A stretch of 64,000 nt of DNA from JADLEX01 sp964586775 (GTDB lineage: Bacteria > Lernaellota > Lernaellaia > JACKCT01): positions 1-64,000 of the forward strand of contig CAZPJD010000061.1 in the NCBI GenBank assembly GCA_964586775.1, written 5' to 3'. The notes beneath the pieces were generated by a model. It made no database searches. It was not told the DNA's origin and was given only the letters and a program-made list of their open reading frames with translations. Below, piece after piece: positions 36,314 through 45,117 of the stretch. The position numbers and the translations under genes were made by a program. Numbering within the stretch: the first letter of the stretch is position 1; every line of letters begins with the position of its first letter.

Positions 36314-37059
36314 AGAAATACGCCCAGCGCGCGCAATCGATCGAACTGCGCGAGATCGGTTTGATCGATGCGGATGGGCGTGAGCGAGACGAAACCCGCA
36401 TGGACGGCGTCGAGATCGGAGTCGGGGATCGACTCGAACCCGTGCTCCTGCCCGGCGATCCAATAATAATCGTTGCCGCGCGGATCGACCTTGCGCACCA
36501 CTTCGTCGCCGTAAATGCGGTGGCCGAGGCGCGTGATGCGAAACGGCGGCGCCGGCGCGGGGCCGCCGGGCACGTTGACATTGAGCATGATGCCCTTGGG
36601 AAGCGGGTTTTCCAGCAGATGGCGAACGAGCCGCGCGGCGAACTCGGCCGCGGCGGAAAAATCGTGTTCATCGCCGCCCTGCTCGTTCGAGATGGCGAAC
36701 GACGTGAAGCCCAGGATGGCGGCTTCGCGGGCGGCGGCGACGGTTCCCGAATACGTCACATCGTCACCGAGGTTGCCGCCGCGATTGATGCCCGAAACGA
36801 CCACTCGCGGCGGATCGGCCTTGTAGATGCCGTTGAGCGCCAGGTGCACGCAGTCCGCCGGCGTGCCGTCGACGGCGTAGACGTCGTCATCCAGCTTTTT
36901 CATCTGCAGCGGCAGATGGAGCGTGAGCGCGTGCGAGGCGGCGCTGCGTTCGCGATCGGGAGCGACCACACGGACGCGATCGATTGACCTGAGGGCGTTT
37001 CGCAGGTCGACAAGGCCGGGCGCGAATACGCCATCGTCGTTGGAAATCAGAATGGACAA
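36310..37059 (-). CDS. surE: 5'/3'-nucleotidase SurE
   Basis: 249 residues from TTG at 37059. No ATG or GTG is in frame here; AGGTG stands 8 bases before this TTG, and SILISNDDGVFAPGL then begins at the residue expected for SurE. The frame upstream is open only because it crosses the tRNA-Pro gene. Metal and phosphate residues are present: NDDG, the RSAASHALT segment, SGINRGGNLGDDVTYSGTVAAA. SurE dephosphorylates nucleoside monophosphates and is tied to stress survival. Confidence 0.94.
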   Translation of the reverse strand: MSILISNDDGVFAPGLVDLRNALRSIDRVRVVAPDRERSAASHALTLHLPLQMKKLDDDVYAVDGTPADCVHLALNGIYKADPPRVVVSGINRGGNLGDDVTYSGTVAAAREAAILGFTSFAISNEQGGDEHDFSAAAEFAARLVRHLLENPLPKGIMLNVNVPGGPAPAPPFRITRLGHRIYGDEVVRKVDPRGNDYYWIAGQEHGFESIPDSDLDAVHAGFVSLTPIRIDQTDLAQFDRLRALGVFL

Positions 37060-37163
37060 CGCCGAAACACCTGAAATCGCACATGAAATCGGACCGGTCG
37101 TCCGATCGTCGCGACGGGGATCGGCACGAGTTTCGTCGCGCCGCGATCGCCAAGTTCGTGAGG

Positions 37164-37243
<80 letters not shown>

Positions 37244-37293
37244 ATTCGCCGGTAAAACGGCCTTAAAAAAGGCCGCCTCTTATAGCGCGCCGG

Positions 37294-37662
37294 TCAGCCT
37301 TTTTCAACCAGTTCCTTGATCGAAAGGATCTCTTTGCGAAGTTGGACCAGGAACTCGTGCGACTTTTCGTCCTGAAAGTTCAAAGGGAGCTGGTCCTCGG
37401 CGCGGGTGCGGAATTTTTCGTGCATGACCTTCTTCGCACCGGCGATCGTGAACTTTTCCTCGTAGAGCAGGCGCTTGATCTCGAAGATCAGTTCGACTTC
37501 CTTGCGCTTGTAAAGCCGCTGATTCTTGGGCGTTTTCGTGGGTTTGACGATGTCGAATTCGGTTTCCCAATAGCGCAGGACGTAGGGCTTGATGCCCGTC
37601 AGGTCGCTGACTTCGCCGATTCGGAAATAGAGCTTGTCGGGAATCCGGACCGATTCGCTCAC
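37294..37662 (-). CDS. MerR-family regulator adjoining ihfA
   Basis: 122 residues. An N-terminal winged HTH ([30 protein letters not shown], with the typical [16 protein letters not shown] wing) is followed by a helix for dimerisation ([26 protein letters not shown]) and a short tail without Cys, so metal sensing is unlikely. A MerR gene directly after ihfA is a recurrent arrangement in deltaproteobacteria. It is co-directional with ihfA, 28 bases downstream. Confidence 0.9.
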   Translation of the reverse strand: MSESVRIPDKLYFRIGEVSDLTGIKPYVLRYWETEFDIVKPTKTPKNQRLYKRKEVELIFEIKRLLYEEKFTIAGAKKVMHEKFRTRAEDQLPLNFQDEKSHEFLVQLRKEILSIKELVEKG

Positions 37663-37690
37663 CGAAGGCCCCCCTCAGGCCCGCGGCGCG

Positions 37691-38005
37691 TCACGCGTTC
37701 GGGATGTCGGCGACGTCGACGACGTCCTGGATATCCTTGAGCGCGTTGCGCAGCACCTGGCTTGGCTTGAATGTCAGCACCTTGCGCGCCGAGATCGTGA
37801 TCTCTTCGTTGGTCTGCGGGTTTCGCCCGATTCGCGATCGTTTTTCGCGAACGACGAAGTTGCCGAAGCCGGAGATCTTGATTTTCTCGCCCTTCTCGAG
37901 CGTGTCCTTGATGATCTCAAAGACCAGCTCGACGATCCGCGCGGACTCTTTCTTCGAGAAGCCGACCTTCTCGTAGATCGTGTTGACAAGGTCCGCCTTG
38001 GTCAT
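37691..38005 (-). CDS. ihfA: Integration host factor alpha subunit
   Basis: 104 residues from the ATG at 38005, after GGGGGGAGGTG. A DNA-bending HU/IHF-fold protein: MTKADLVNTIYEKVGFSKKES (helical base), KIKISGFGNFVVREKRSRIGRNPQT (the beta arm with the intercalating Pro), and ARKVLTFKPSQVLRNAL. The position downstream of pheT is the classic ihfA locus and distinguishes it from hupB. Two candidate promoters precede it. Confidence 0.93.
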   Translation of the reverse strand: MTKADLVNTIYEKVGFSKKESARIVELVFEIIKDTLEKGEKIKISGFGNFVVREKRSRIGRNPQTNEEITISARKVLTFKPSQVLRNALKDIQDVVDVADIPNA

Positions 38006-38038
38006 CGGACACACCTCCCCCCGAAGATGGATTTCGGC

Positions 38039-38067
38039 ACGCTACCAGAAAACTTGAGCCTCGGCAA
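38039..38067 (-). promoter_or_regulatory. ihfA: Proximal ihfA promoter
   Basis: On the minus strand: TTGCCG (38067-38062), 17-base spacer, TAGCGT (38044-38039); predicted leader of about 27 bases. Confidence 0.55.
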
Positions 38068-38082
38068 GGGAAATCCGTCGAT

Positions 38083-38111
38083 TTTTTATGACGTTCGCGC
38101 GGATAGTTCAA
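38083..38111 (-). promoter_or_regulatory. ihfA: Distal ihfA promoter with overlapping palindrome
   Basis: On the minus strand: TTGAAC (38111-38106), 17-base spacer, TAAAAA (38088-38083). The palindrome TCAAG-GGATT-CTTGA (38108-38122) overlaps the -35, so a repressor could sit there. The 9-mer CTTGAGCCT occurs at 38053-38061 and 38118-38126. Confidence 0.55.
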
Positions 38112-38191
38112 GGGATTCTTGAGCCTTGGGCGGCTGCAAGGTAAATCTAGAATATACTTATTATTCAGCTACTTGGATGCAAATAGTTAAA

Positions 38192-40588
38192 CTAGTTTCT
38201 TAGGGTTGCCCCGAAGCGGCTCGTGAGCACCGACAGGCATGCCTCGAACAGCCGGTTCGTGTCCTCGGCCGTCAGCGTTCGCGAAATCGACTGGATTTCC
38301 ACTGAGAACGCAACCGATTTCTCGTTAGCCGCCACGCCCTGCCCCGTGTAGACGTCAAAGACCGTCACACGCGCGATATTCTCGGGATCGACCGCGCGAA
38401 GGGCCTCGACCATGGGGCCGACGGGCGTTTGTCGATCGACCGTCACGGCGATGTCGCGACCGGTCTTCGGGAAGCGCGACCACGGTTTGAAATAGGGCTT
38501 CGGCAGCGCGTCGTCCGCGAGCGCCGACAGGTCGATCTCGAATCCGAACGCCGGTGCGTCCACGTCGAACGACGCCAGGACTTCCGCGTCGAATCGGCCG
38601 AGGCGACCGACGCGGCGCGCCCCGATGCGAATCCACGCCGCCGCGCCGAGCGTCAACGCGGGGTCGTCGTCAGCGGCCTCGAACTCGGCCAGGGTGGACA
38701 AGCCGAGCTGCTCGAGAAGCACCTCGACCGCGCCCTTGACGTCGAAAAAGTCCACGTTCTCGCGGATCTGCGCCCAGCCCTGCGGATCGCGCGCGCCGCT
38801 GACGAGCCCCGCGACGAACAACGATTCGAGGGGGAATTTTTCACCGGCGACCGGGCGGAACACCCGCCGCGTTTCGAAAATCGCGACATTTTGTTCCTGC
38901 CGCGCGAGGTTGAACGCGAGCGCCCGAAAAAGATTGGGGAGCAGCGTGTCGCGCAGCACCGACATCTCGCTCGTCAGCGGATTCCGGATCGTCACGTAAT
39001 TTCCGGGCTCGCGGCGCACCTTGTCCAGATTCGCGGCGCTCGTCATCGAGAGGCCAATGACCTCGTTGTAGCCGAGCCCGACGAGGGTCTCGCGGCAGCG
39101 CTGCTGGATGCGATCGATCTTTGCGCTCGGTTTCGCGGCGGCGTTGGTGGCCGGCATCGTGTAGGGGATGTTTCCGAACCCGTGCAGACGGCCAACCTCT
39201 TCGATCAGATCAATTTCGCGCGCCAGATCGACTCGAAAGGCCGGAATATGGGCGTCGAACGAATCCGCATCGACGGCCTGCGACGAAATCTCGATGGAAT
39301 CGAGCAGTTCACGCACACGGTCCTGCGTGAGTTCGGTGCCGAGAATCCAGTTCACGCGCGAGGCGCGCGCGCGCACGTTCCGCATCTCCCACCTGACGGG
39401 ATATTTGTCGATCATGCCGGGAACGACGCGCCCCTGCCCCAGCTCGGCCATCAGCGACGCCGCCCGCGCAAGGCCCCAGGGCACGCCGTCGATGTCGACG
39501 CCGCGCTCAAAACGGTAGCTCGAATCGGTGGACAGACCGAGGCGCTGCGACGTCTTGCGGACCGCGACCGGCTGGAAGAACGCGGACTCGATGAAGACCG
39601 CGGTCGTCGAATCCGAGACGAGGGAGTTCGCGCCGCCCATCACGCCGGCGAGCGCAACGGGTTTTTCGGCGTCGCAAATCAGTAGATCCGTCGCGACGAG
39701 CTTTCGCTCGACATCGTCGAGCGTCACCATCGTCTCGCCCTCGCGGGCGGCGCGCACCACGATGGTCGATCCAGCGAGAAACCGAGGATCGAATGCGTGT
39801 AGCGGCTGGCCGCACTCGTGGAGCACGTAGTTGGTGATGTCCACGAGGTTGTTGATGGCGCGGATGCCAACGGCCTCAAGACGCAGTTGCATCCACAGCG
39901 GCGATGGTGCGATGCAAAGGCCCTCGACCCACGAACCCGTGTACCGCGGGCACAGATCCGGCGCGTCGATGCGCACCGACATTTTCGAGGCCACGTCCCC
40001 GCCGACGCTCTGCATGGCCACGTCGGGCCGACGCAGCGCCACGCCGAGCGCCGCGGCGATCTCGCGCGCGAAGCCGATGGTCGAAAGCAGATCGGGCCGG
40101 TTCGCGGTGATGTCCACCTCGATCACGGTATCTCGAACGGGGACGGCGTCTTCGAGCGCGACGCCGATGGCCGTGCTTTCGGGCAATATCCAGATCCCCG
40201 CGTGGTCTTCGGAAATCCCCAGCTCGCGCTTGCTGACCAGCATTCCCGCGCTGCGCACGCCGCGGACGTCTTTTTCGCCGACCGCGCCGATCCCGGGAAG
40301 CGTCGAGCCCGGCCTTGCCCACGCGGCGACGATTCCCGCGCGCACGTTGGGCGCACCGCAGAGCACACGATGCGACGACGCGCCGTCGAAGACGTCGCAG
40401 ACGGTCAGGTGATCCGAACCCGCCAGAGGTTCGACCGAGCGCACGAGCGCCGTCAGCACGCCGGAAAAATCAAACCCGATCCTCGCGACCGATTCGACTT
40501 CCATGCCGCGCAGGTTGCAGATCTCGGCCACACGCTCGGCCGAGGGCGCGTTAACGTAATCGAGCAGCCAATTGTGACTGATCTTCAT
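38192..40588 (-). CDS. pheT: Phenylalanyl-tRNA synthetase beta subunit
   Basis: 798 residues, full length. Domains in order: N-terminal core and EMAP-like tRNA-binding OB fold (MKISHNWLLDYV...; SVEPLAGSDHLTVCDV), B3/B4 editing region (ANRPDLLSTIGFAREIAAALGV), B5 (RASRVNWILGTELTQ), the catalytic-like core (EVIGLSMTS, NPLTSEMSVLRDTLLPNLF), and the C-terminal anticodon-binding FDX-ACB domain (FSRFPKTGRDIAVTV-type, here RFPKTGRDIAVTVDRQTPV). It is 12 bases after pheS. Confidence 0.97.
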   Translation of the reverse strand: MKISHNWLLDYVNAPSAERVAEICNLRGMEVESVARIGFDFSGVLTALVRSVEPLAGSDHLTVCDVFDGASSHRVLCGAPNVRAGIVAAWARPGSTLPGIGAVGEKDVRGVRSAGMLVSKRELGISEDHAGIWILPESTAIGVALEDAVPVRDTVIEVDITANRPDLLSTIGFAREIAAALGVALRRPDVAMQSVGGDVASKMSVRIDAPDLCPRYTGSWVEGLCIAPSPLWMQLRLEAVGIRAINNLVDITNYVLHECGQPLHAFDPRFLAGSTIVVRAAREGETMVTLDDVERKLVATDLLICDAEKPVALAGVMGGANSLVSDSTTAVFIESAFFQPVAVRKTSQRLGLSTDSSYRFERGVDIDGVPWGLARAASLMAELGQGRVVPGMIDKYPVRWEMRNVRARASRVNWILGTELTQDRVRELLDSIEISSQAVDADSFDAHIPAFRVDLAREIDLIEEVGRLHGFGNIPYTMPATNAAAKPSAKIDRIQQRCRETLVGLGYNEVIGLSMTSAANLDKVRREPGNYVTIRNPLTSEMSVLRDTLLPNLFRALAFNLARQEQNVAIFETRRVFRPVAGEKFPLESLFVAGLVSGARDPQGWAQIRENVDFFDVKGAVEVLLEQLGLSTLAEFEAADDDPALTLGAAAWIRIGARRVGRLGRFDAEVLASFDVDAPAFGFEIDLSALADDALPKPYFKPWSRFPKTGRDIAVTVDRQTPVGPMVEALRAVDPENIARVTVFDVYTGQGVAANEKSVAFSVEIQSISRTLTAEDTNRLFEACLSVLTSRFGATLRN

Positions 40589-40600
40589 GACGACCCACCA

Positions 40601-41638
40601 TCAAAACTGAGTGCTGAAACGCAGATCGCCTTCGAAAAAGTGCCGGATCTCGTCGACGCCGAATTTGAACATGGCGAGACGCTCGACGCCCATGCCGAAC
40701 GCAAGGCCCGTCCACTCCTCCGGGTCGTAACCGACATTCGCGAACACGTTGGGGTCCACGAGGCCACTGCCCAGGATCTCTTTCCATCCCGAGCCCTTAC
40801 AGACGCGGCATGATCCCTGGGGCCCCTGCCCCGTTCCGTTGCAGATGATGCACGTGACGTCCATCTCCGCCGACGGTTCGGTGAAGGGGAAAAAGCTCGG
40901 CCGAAAGCGCGTCTTGAAGTTCTTGCCGAAGAACCGATGAACGAACTCGTCGAGAATGCCGAACAGGTCGCCCATCGTGACGCGACGGTCCACGAGCAGA
41001 CCCTCGACCTGCGAGAACATCGGCGAATGCGATGCGTCGAGGGTGTCCGATCGATAGACCCATCCGGGGCATATCATGCGGATCGGCGGACGCGACGAGG
41101 TCATCACGCGAATCTGTACCGGGCTGGTGTGCGTGCGCAGCAGAAGATCGTCGCCGACGAAGAGCGTCTGCTGCATGTCCCGCGCCGGGTGATCGGGCGG
41201 AAAATTCAGCGCCGTGAAGTTGTGGTAGTCGTCCTCGACCTCGGGCCCGTCCTCGACGGAAAAGCCCATGCCGCGAAAGATGCCCACCACCTCGTCGTAG
41301 ACCTGCGTGAGCGGCGAAAGGTGCCCGCGCGGACGCCGCCGCCCGGGCAGCGTGATGTCCACGCGCGCCGCCTCGAGGGCACGGCGCTTTTCGGCGTCGC
41401 GAAACACCGCGAGGCGCGCGTCGAGGCGCTCCTCGATCCGCGCGCGAGCGTCGTTGATCGCCGCGCCGAACTTTGGGCGATCCTCGGGCGCTACGTCGCG
41501 CACACCCTTTTGCAGGGCGGTCAGTTCGCCCTTTTTGCCCAAATATTGCACGCGCAGCGCGTCGAGCGCGGCCAGATCGCCGGCCGACTCGATCGCGCCG
41601 AGCGCGGAATCCACCAGTTTGTCGATTTCGCCTGCCAC
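40601..41638 (-). CDS. pheS: Phenylalanyl-tRNA synthetase alpha subunit
   Basis: 345 residues, GTG start at 41638 with AGGAG upstream. A helical coiled-coil N-terminus is followed by the class II catalytic core: HPLTQVYDEVVGIFRGMGF-type opening (here HLSPLTQVYDEV), DHPARDMQQTLFV, HTSPVQIR (motif 2 region), QVEGLLVDRRVTMGDL, and GMGVERLAMFKFGVDEIR (motif 3). The CxxC pairs in TCIICNGTGQGPQGSCRVCKGSGW form a zinc-binding-like insertion seen in some bacterial PheS. Confidence 0.97.
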   Translation of the reverse strand: MAGEIDKLVDSALGAIESAGDLAALDALRVQYLGKKGELTALQKGVRDVAPEDRPKFGAAINDARARIEERLDARLAVFRDAEKRRALEAARVDITLPGRRRPRGHLSPLTQVYDEVVGIFRGMGFSVEDGPEVEDDYHNFTALNFPPDHPARDMQQTLFVGDDLLLRTHTSPVQIRVMTSSRPPIRMICPGWVYRSDTLDASHSPMFSQVEGLLVDRRVTMGDLFGILDEFVHRFFGKNFKTRFRPSFFPFTEPSAEMDVTCIICNGTGQGPQGSCRVCKGSGWKEILGSGLVDPNVFANVGYDPEEWTGLAFGMGVERLAMFKFGVDEIRHFFEGDLRFSTQF

Positions 41639-41653
41639 GGGAGCGCTCCTGGG

Positions 41654-42007
41654 CTAGAGGGCGCGCTTCGCCGCCTCGGCGATCTCCGAAAACGCCTTTT
41701 TGTCCGACACCGCCAGCTCCGCGAGAATCTTGCGGTCGAGCTCCATTCCGGCGTTCTTCAGACCGTGGATCAGGCGCGAATAGGTCAAGCCGTTCTCCTG
41801 GGCCGCCGCGTTGATGCGGATGATCCAGAGGCGACGGAACTCGCGCTTTTTGACCTTGCGGTCACGATACTGAAACTTGAGAGCCCGACGGACGGTCTCC
41901 TTCGCGACGCTGTAATGTTTCGACCGGGCCTCGCGATAGCCCTTGGCCATCTTGAGGACTTTTTTGTGCCGGGCGTGGGACTTCGTACCGCCTTTTGCGC
42001 GGGGCAT
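41654..42007 (-). CDS. rplT: Ribosomal protein L20
   Basis: 117 residues; typical bacterial L20 ([30 protein letters not shown] start, [24 protein letters not shown] core). L20 binds 23S rRNA early in assembly. It follows rpmI by 22 bases. Confidence 0.98.
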   Translation of the reverse strand: MPRAKGGTKSHARHKKVLKMAKGYREARSKHYSVAKETVRRALKFQYRDRKVKKREFRRLWIIRINAAAQENGLTYSRLIHGLKNAGMELDRKILAELAVSDKKAFSEIAEAAKRAL

Positions 42008-42029
42008 GGGAGGACTCCTTTCTTACGGT

Positions 42030-42221
42030 TCAGCCGAGCAGATTTCGAATACGCGCCGAGTCCGCCTTCGCGAGCGTCGTCACGCCCCGGATTTGTCGCT
42101 TTCGTTTCGCCGTCTTCTTCGTCAGGATGTGACGGGCGTTGCTGGCCTTGTGCAGCACCTTGCCCGTCGCGCTGAGCTTGAAGCGCTTCTTCGTCGCCTT
42201 GTGGGTCTTGGCCTTCGGCAT
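42030..42221 (-). CDS. rpmI: Ribosomal protein L35
   Basis: 63 residues from the ATG at 42221 (MPKAKTHKATKKRFKLSATG). The sequence is the standard basic L35 ending IRNLLG. It lies between infC and rplT as in most bacteria. Confidence 0.97.
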   Translation of the reverse strand: MPKAKTHKATKKRFKLSATGKVLHKASNARHILTKKTAKRKRQIRGVTTLAKADSARIRNLLG

Positions 42222-42300
42222 TTCGTGCTCCGTTTCGTTCACGCAACCGCCCCGCGAGCCCTTCATCGGGTCCGCAACGCCGTCGCGCCGTGTTTCGCGT

Positions 42301-42816
42301 CTAGTTCTTCTTCGCCTTGGGCGAGAGCACCATGTGCATCGTCCGCCCTTCCATTCGCGCCGAGCTCTCGAGCTGCCCGGCGTCCTCCGTGTCCCGGATG
42401 ATTCGATCCAGGTGCGCCTGGCCCAGATTGGCGTGGACGATCTCGCGACCACGGAACATCACGGTCACTTTGACCTTGTGTCCCTTGCCCAGGAACTCCC
42501 GAACGTGCTTGAGCTTCGTCTGATAATCGTGCTCGCCGGTCTTGGGACGGAGTTTGATCTCCTTGAGCGTCACGGTCGTCTGGCCCTTGCGTCCCTCGTG
42601 CTGCCGCTTTTCCTGCTGATACTTGTATTTCCCGTAGTCCATGATGCGGCAAACGGGGGGCCGCGCCTCGGGCGCCACTTCGACGAGGTCGAGCCCCTGA
42701 TCCTGCGAGGCGCGAAGCGCCTGCGGCAGGGACATGATCCCGAGCTGCTCGCCGTCCTGCCCGATCACGCGGATCTGACTGGCCGTGATCCGATCGTTGA
42801 TATTCGGCTTTTTAAT
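42301..42816 (-). CDS. infC: Translation initiation factor IF-3 with ATT start
   Basis: 171 residues. The frame has no ATG or GTG at the expected N-terminus; reading from ATT at 42816 gives IKKPNINDRITASQIRVIGQ, the standard IF-3 opening, and GGGAGG stands 5 bases upstream. ATT is the known infC start codon of E. coli, where IF-3 itself discriminates against it and so limits its own synthesis. The N-domain (VIGQDGEQLGIMSLPQALRASQ), linker and C-domain (KEIKLRPKTGEHDYQTK) are complete. A GTG start at 42768 would cut off 16 conserved residues. Confidence 0.95.
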   Translation of the reverse strand: MKKPNINDRITASQIRVIGQDGEQLGIMSLPQALRASQDQGLDLVEVAPEARPPVCRIMDYGKYKYQQEKRQHEGRKGQTTVTLKEIKLRPKTGEHDYQTKLKHVREFLGKGHKVKVTVMFRGREIVHANLGQAHLDRIIRDTEDAGQLESSARMEGRTMHMVLSPKAKKN

Positions 42817-42833
42817 GACCGCCTCCCTGGAAT

Positions 42834-44759
42834 TCAGTTGATCGTCTTCTCGCTGACCTCGCGACGCACGCGGGCCAAGAATTCATCGACCGTGATCGCG
42901 CCCAGATTCTCGCCGCCGCGCGTGCGCGGGGCGACCAAACCCGCCTCGGCCTCTTTCTCGCCGATGACAAGCATGTAGGGCACCTTCTGCTGCTGCCACT
43001 CGCGGATCTTGTAGCCGATCTTCTCGTTGCGGAAGTCCTCTTCGACGCGCACATCCGCATCGCGCAAGGTCTGCGCCACGGTCTTCGCGTAGTCGATGGC
43101 CTTGTCGCTGATCGTTAGCACGACGGCTTGCACCGGCGCGATCCACGTCGGGAACGCCCCCGCGTACTGCTCGGTGAGCACGCCGATAAAGCGCTCCATC
43201 GAGCCCAAAATGACGCGGTGGATCATGACGGGCTGGTGCGGCTTGTTGTCGCTGCCGACGTAGGTGAGCTCGAAGCGCTCGGGGAGCGTGAAATCGCACT
43301 GCACCGTGGCGCACTGCCAGTAGCGACCGAGGCAATCGCGCAGCTTGACGTCGATCTTCGGGCCATAGAACGCGCCATCGCCCTCGTTGATCTCGTAGGG
43401 CAAGCCGAGCCCGTCCAGCGCCGACTTGAGCGCGTTCGTTGCGAGTTCCCAGATCTCGTCGCTGCCCATCGAATTTTCGGGCCGCGTCGAGATTTCGAGT
43501 TTGTAGTCGAACCCGAAGACCTTCATCGCATCTTGTACGAAACGCACGACGCCCTGCACCTCGTCGTTGAGCTGTTCGGGCATGCAGATGATGTGCGCGT
43601 CGTCCTGCGTGAAGCACCGCACGCGGAACAGGCCGTTGAGCACGCCGGACTTCTCGTGGCGATGCACAACGCCGAGCTCGAAATAGCGCTTGGGCAGGTC
43701 GCGGAACGAGCGCAGCTTCGTCTTGTAAATCAGCATGTGCGCGAGGCAGTTCATCGGCTTGATGCCGAATTCCTGGTCGTCGATCTTCGTGAAGTACATG
43801 TTGTCGCGGTAGTGGTCGAAGTGCCCCGAACGCACCCATAGGTCTTTTTTGAGGATCTGCGGACCCATCACGATCTCGTAGCCGCGCCGGAAGTGCTCGC
43901 GCTTCTCCCAATCCTCGATCAGCGTGCGCAGGCGCATGCCCTTGGGGTGATAGATGACGAAGCCCGGCCCCGCCTCTTCGTTGAACGAGAAAAGGTCCAG
44001 CGTCTTGCCGAGCACGCGATGGTCGCGCTTTTTCGCCTCTTCGATGAGATGCAGGTACTCGTCGAGGGCCTGCTGCGTCGGGAAAGCCGTGCCGTAGATG
44101 CGCTGGAGCATCTTATTCTTTTCGTCGCCGCGCCAATACGCGCCGGCGACCGACAGCAGCTTGACGGCCTTGATCGGCTTGGTGTCCGACAGATGCGGCC
44201 CGCGGCACAGATCGACCCAGTCGCCGTGGTAATAGAGCGAGAGCGGCACGTCGCCCAGATCGCGGATGATCTCGACCTTGTACGTCTCGCCCATCTTCTC
44301 GAACATCGCGATCGCCTCGGACGCGGCGACCTCGACCCGGCGAAACGGAATATTCTTCGCGATCACGGCGCGCATCTCGTTTTCGATGGCGATCAGATCG
44401 TCCTCGGTAAACGGGTGCGCGGAATCGAAATCGTAGTAGAACCCGTTTTCGATGGCGGGTCCGATGGTGACCTGCGTGCCGGGGAAGAGCTTTTGCACGA
44501 CCTCGGCCATGATGTGGCTGGTCGAGTGACGCAGCACCTCGAGTCCGTCCTTCGTATCCGCGCCGAAAAACTCCACGTCGCCGCCTTCGGTGAGGGGCGT
44601 GTGCAGATCGCGAATTTCGCCGCGAATCTCGCCGCCCACGCGGGCCGCGATGATGGACGAGGGCTTGTTCGGGCCGAGTTCGCGCAGCAGATCGCGCAGC
44701 GTCGAGCCCTGCGGCAAGACGTACGACGCACCCGCGTACGCGAGGGTGATGTCCGACAT
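42834..44759 (-). CDS. thrS: Threonyl-tRNA synthetase
   Basis: 641 residues, full length: TGS domain (about 1-62), the HxxxH editing domain with its zinc-binding [16 protein letters not shown]...HPFTEDD, the class II core (motif 1 around [16 protein letters not shown], catalytic zinc ligands in [21 protein letters not shown] and later His residues, [16 protein letters not shown] motif 2, [15 protein letters not shown] motif 3) and the anticodon domain ending EVSEKTIN. The first gene of the thrS-infC-rpmI-rplT-pheS-pheT-ihfA block. Confidence 0.98.
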   Translation of the reverse strand: MSDITLAYAGASYVLPQGSTLRDLLRELGPNKPSSIIAARVGGEIRGEIRDLHTPLTEGGDVEFFGADTKDGLEVLRHSTSHIMAEVVQKLFPGTQVTIGPAIENGFYYDFDSAHPFTEDDLIAIENEMRAVIAKNIPFRRVEVAASEAIAMFEKMGETYKVEIIRDLGDVPLSLYYHGDWVDLCRGPHLSDTKPIKAVKLLSVAGAYWRGDEKNKMLQRIYGTAFPTQQALDEYLHLIEEAKKRDHRVLGKTLDLFSFNEEAGPGFVIYHPKGMRLRTLIEDWEKREHFRRGYEIVMGPQILKKDLWVRSGHFDHYRDNMYFTKIDDQEFGIKPMNCLAHMLIYKTKLRSFRDLPKRYFELGVVHRHEKSGVLNGLFRVRCFTQDDAHIICMPEQLNDEVQGVVRFVQDAMKVFGFDYKLEISTRPENSMGSDEIWELATNALKSALDGLGLPYEINEGDGAFYGPKIDVKLRDCLGRYWQCATVQCDFTLPERFELTYVGSDNKPHQPVMIHRVILGSMERFIGVLTEQYAGAFPTWIAPVQAVVLTISDKAIDYAKTVAQTLRDADVRVEEDFRNEKIGYKIREWQQQKVPYMLVIGEKEAEAGLVAPRTRGGENLGAITVDEFLARVRREVSEKTIN

Positions 44760-44770
44760 CCGTTCTCCAA

Positions 44771-44819
44771 AGGACCGCCGATGGCGGCGATCCGCAACAG
44801 TTCGACCGACGAAGGTCGA
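44771..44819 (-). promoter_or_regulatory. thrS: Structured thrS leader: two inverted repeats
   Basis: The 187 bases upstream of thrS hold two hairpins near the start. On the minus strand, TCGACC-TTCGTC-GGTCGA (44819-44802) is perfect. CCGCC-ATC-GGCGG (44788-44776) comes just before the TTTGGAG ribosome site. TCGACCGAC recurs at 44802-44810 and 44837-44845. Autoregulation by ThrRS binding to a tRNA-like leader is known in E. coli; whether this leader acts so is not shown. Confidence 0.35.
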
Positions 44820-44945
44820 TTAACGTTCGCGCACGCTCGACCGACTGAAATCCCGCAAGAACGGGTGGCAAGGGACGCCTGGCCGACGGCGAGGAAAGCC
44901 GCGCGGACGCGTCGGGAGCGATCCGAAGACCGCCATTTCAGAAGG

Positions 44946-45022
44946 TGGTAGGCACGGACGGGGTCGAACCGCCGACCTCTACCGTGTCAAGGTAGCGCTC
45001 TAGCCAACTGAGCTACGTGCCT
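44946..45022 (-). tRNA. tRNA-Val (GAC), CCA encoded
   Basis: Minus-strand cloverleaf: acceptor AGGCACG/CGTGCCT, D arm TAGCTCAGTTGG, anticodon stem CTACC/GGTAG with loop TTGACAC giving GAC, T arm GGCGG-TTCGACC-CCGTC, discriminator A, then an encoded CCA (44948-44946). The other two tRNAs in the window do not encode CCA. Confidence 0.95.
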
Positions 45023-45075
45023 ACACTTTTGCGTTTTGGACGCGCGAATTGTCAAAAGACCGTATCAGGGGCGCT

Positions 45076-45104
45076 TCTGTAGCAAAATCCCCATGCGGCG
45101 TCAA
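45076..45104 (-). promoter_or_regulatory. Promoter for tRNA-Val
   Basis: On the minus strand: TTGACG (45104-45099), 17-base spacer, TACAGA (45081-45076), 54 bases before the mature tRNA 5' end. The run may continue into thrS. Confidence 0.65.
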
Positions 45105-45117
45105 TCTTTACGCGGGT

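Noticed and set aside
44855..44875. GGGTGGCA motif like a T-box near thrS
   Set aside because: It is on the plus strand, opposite to thrS, and lacks the ACCGCG continuation and the stem I elements.
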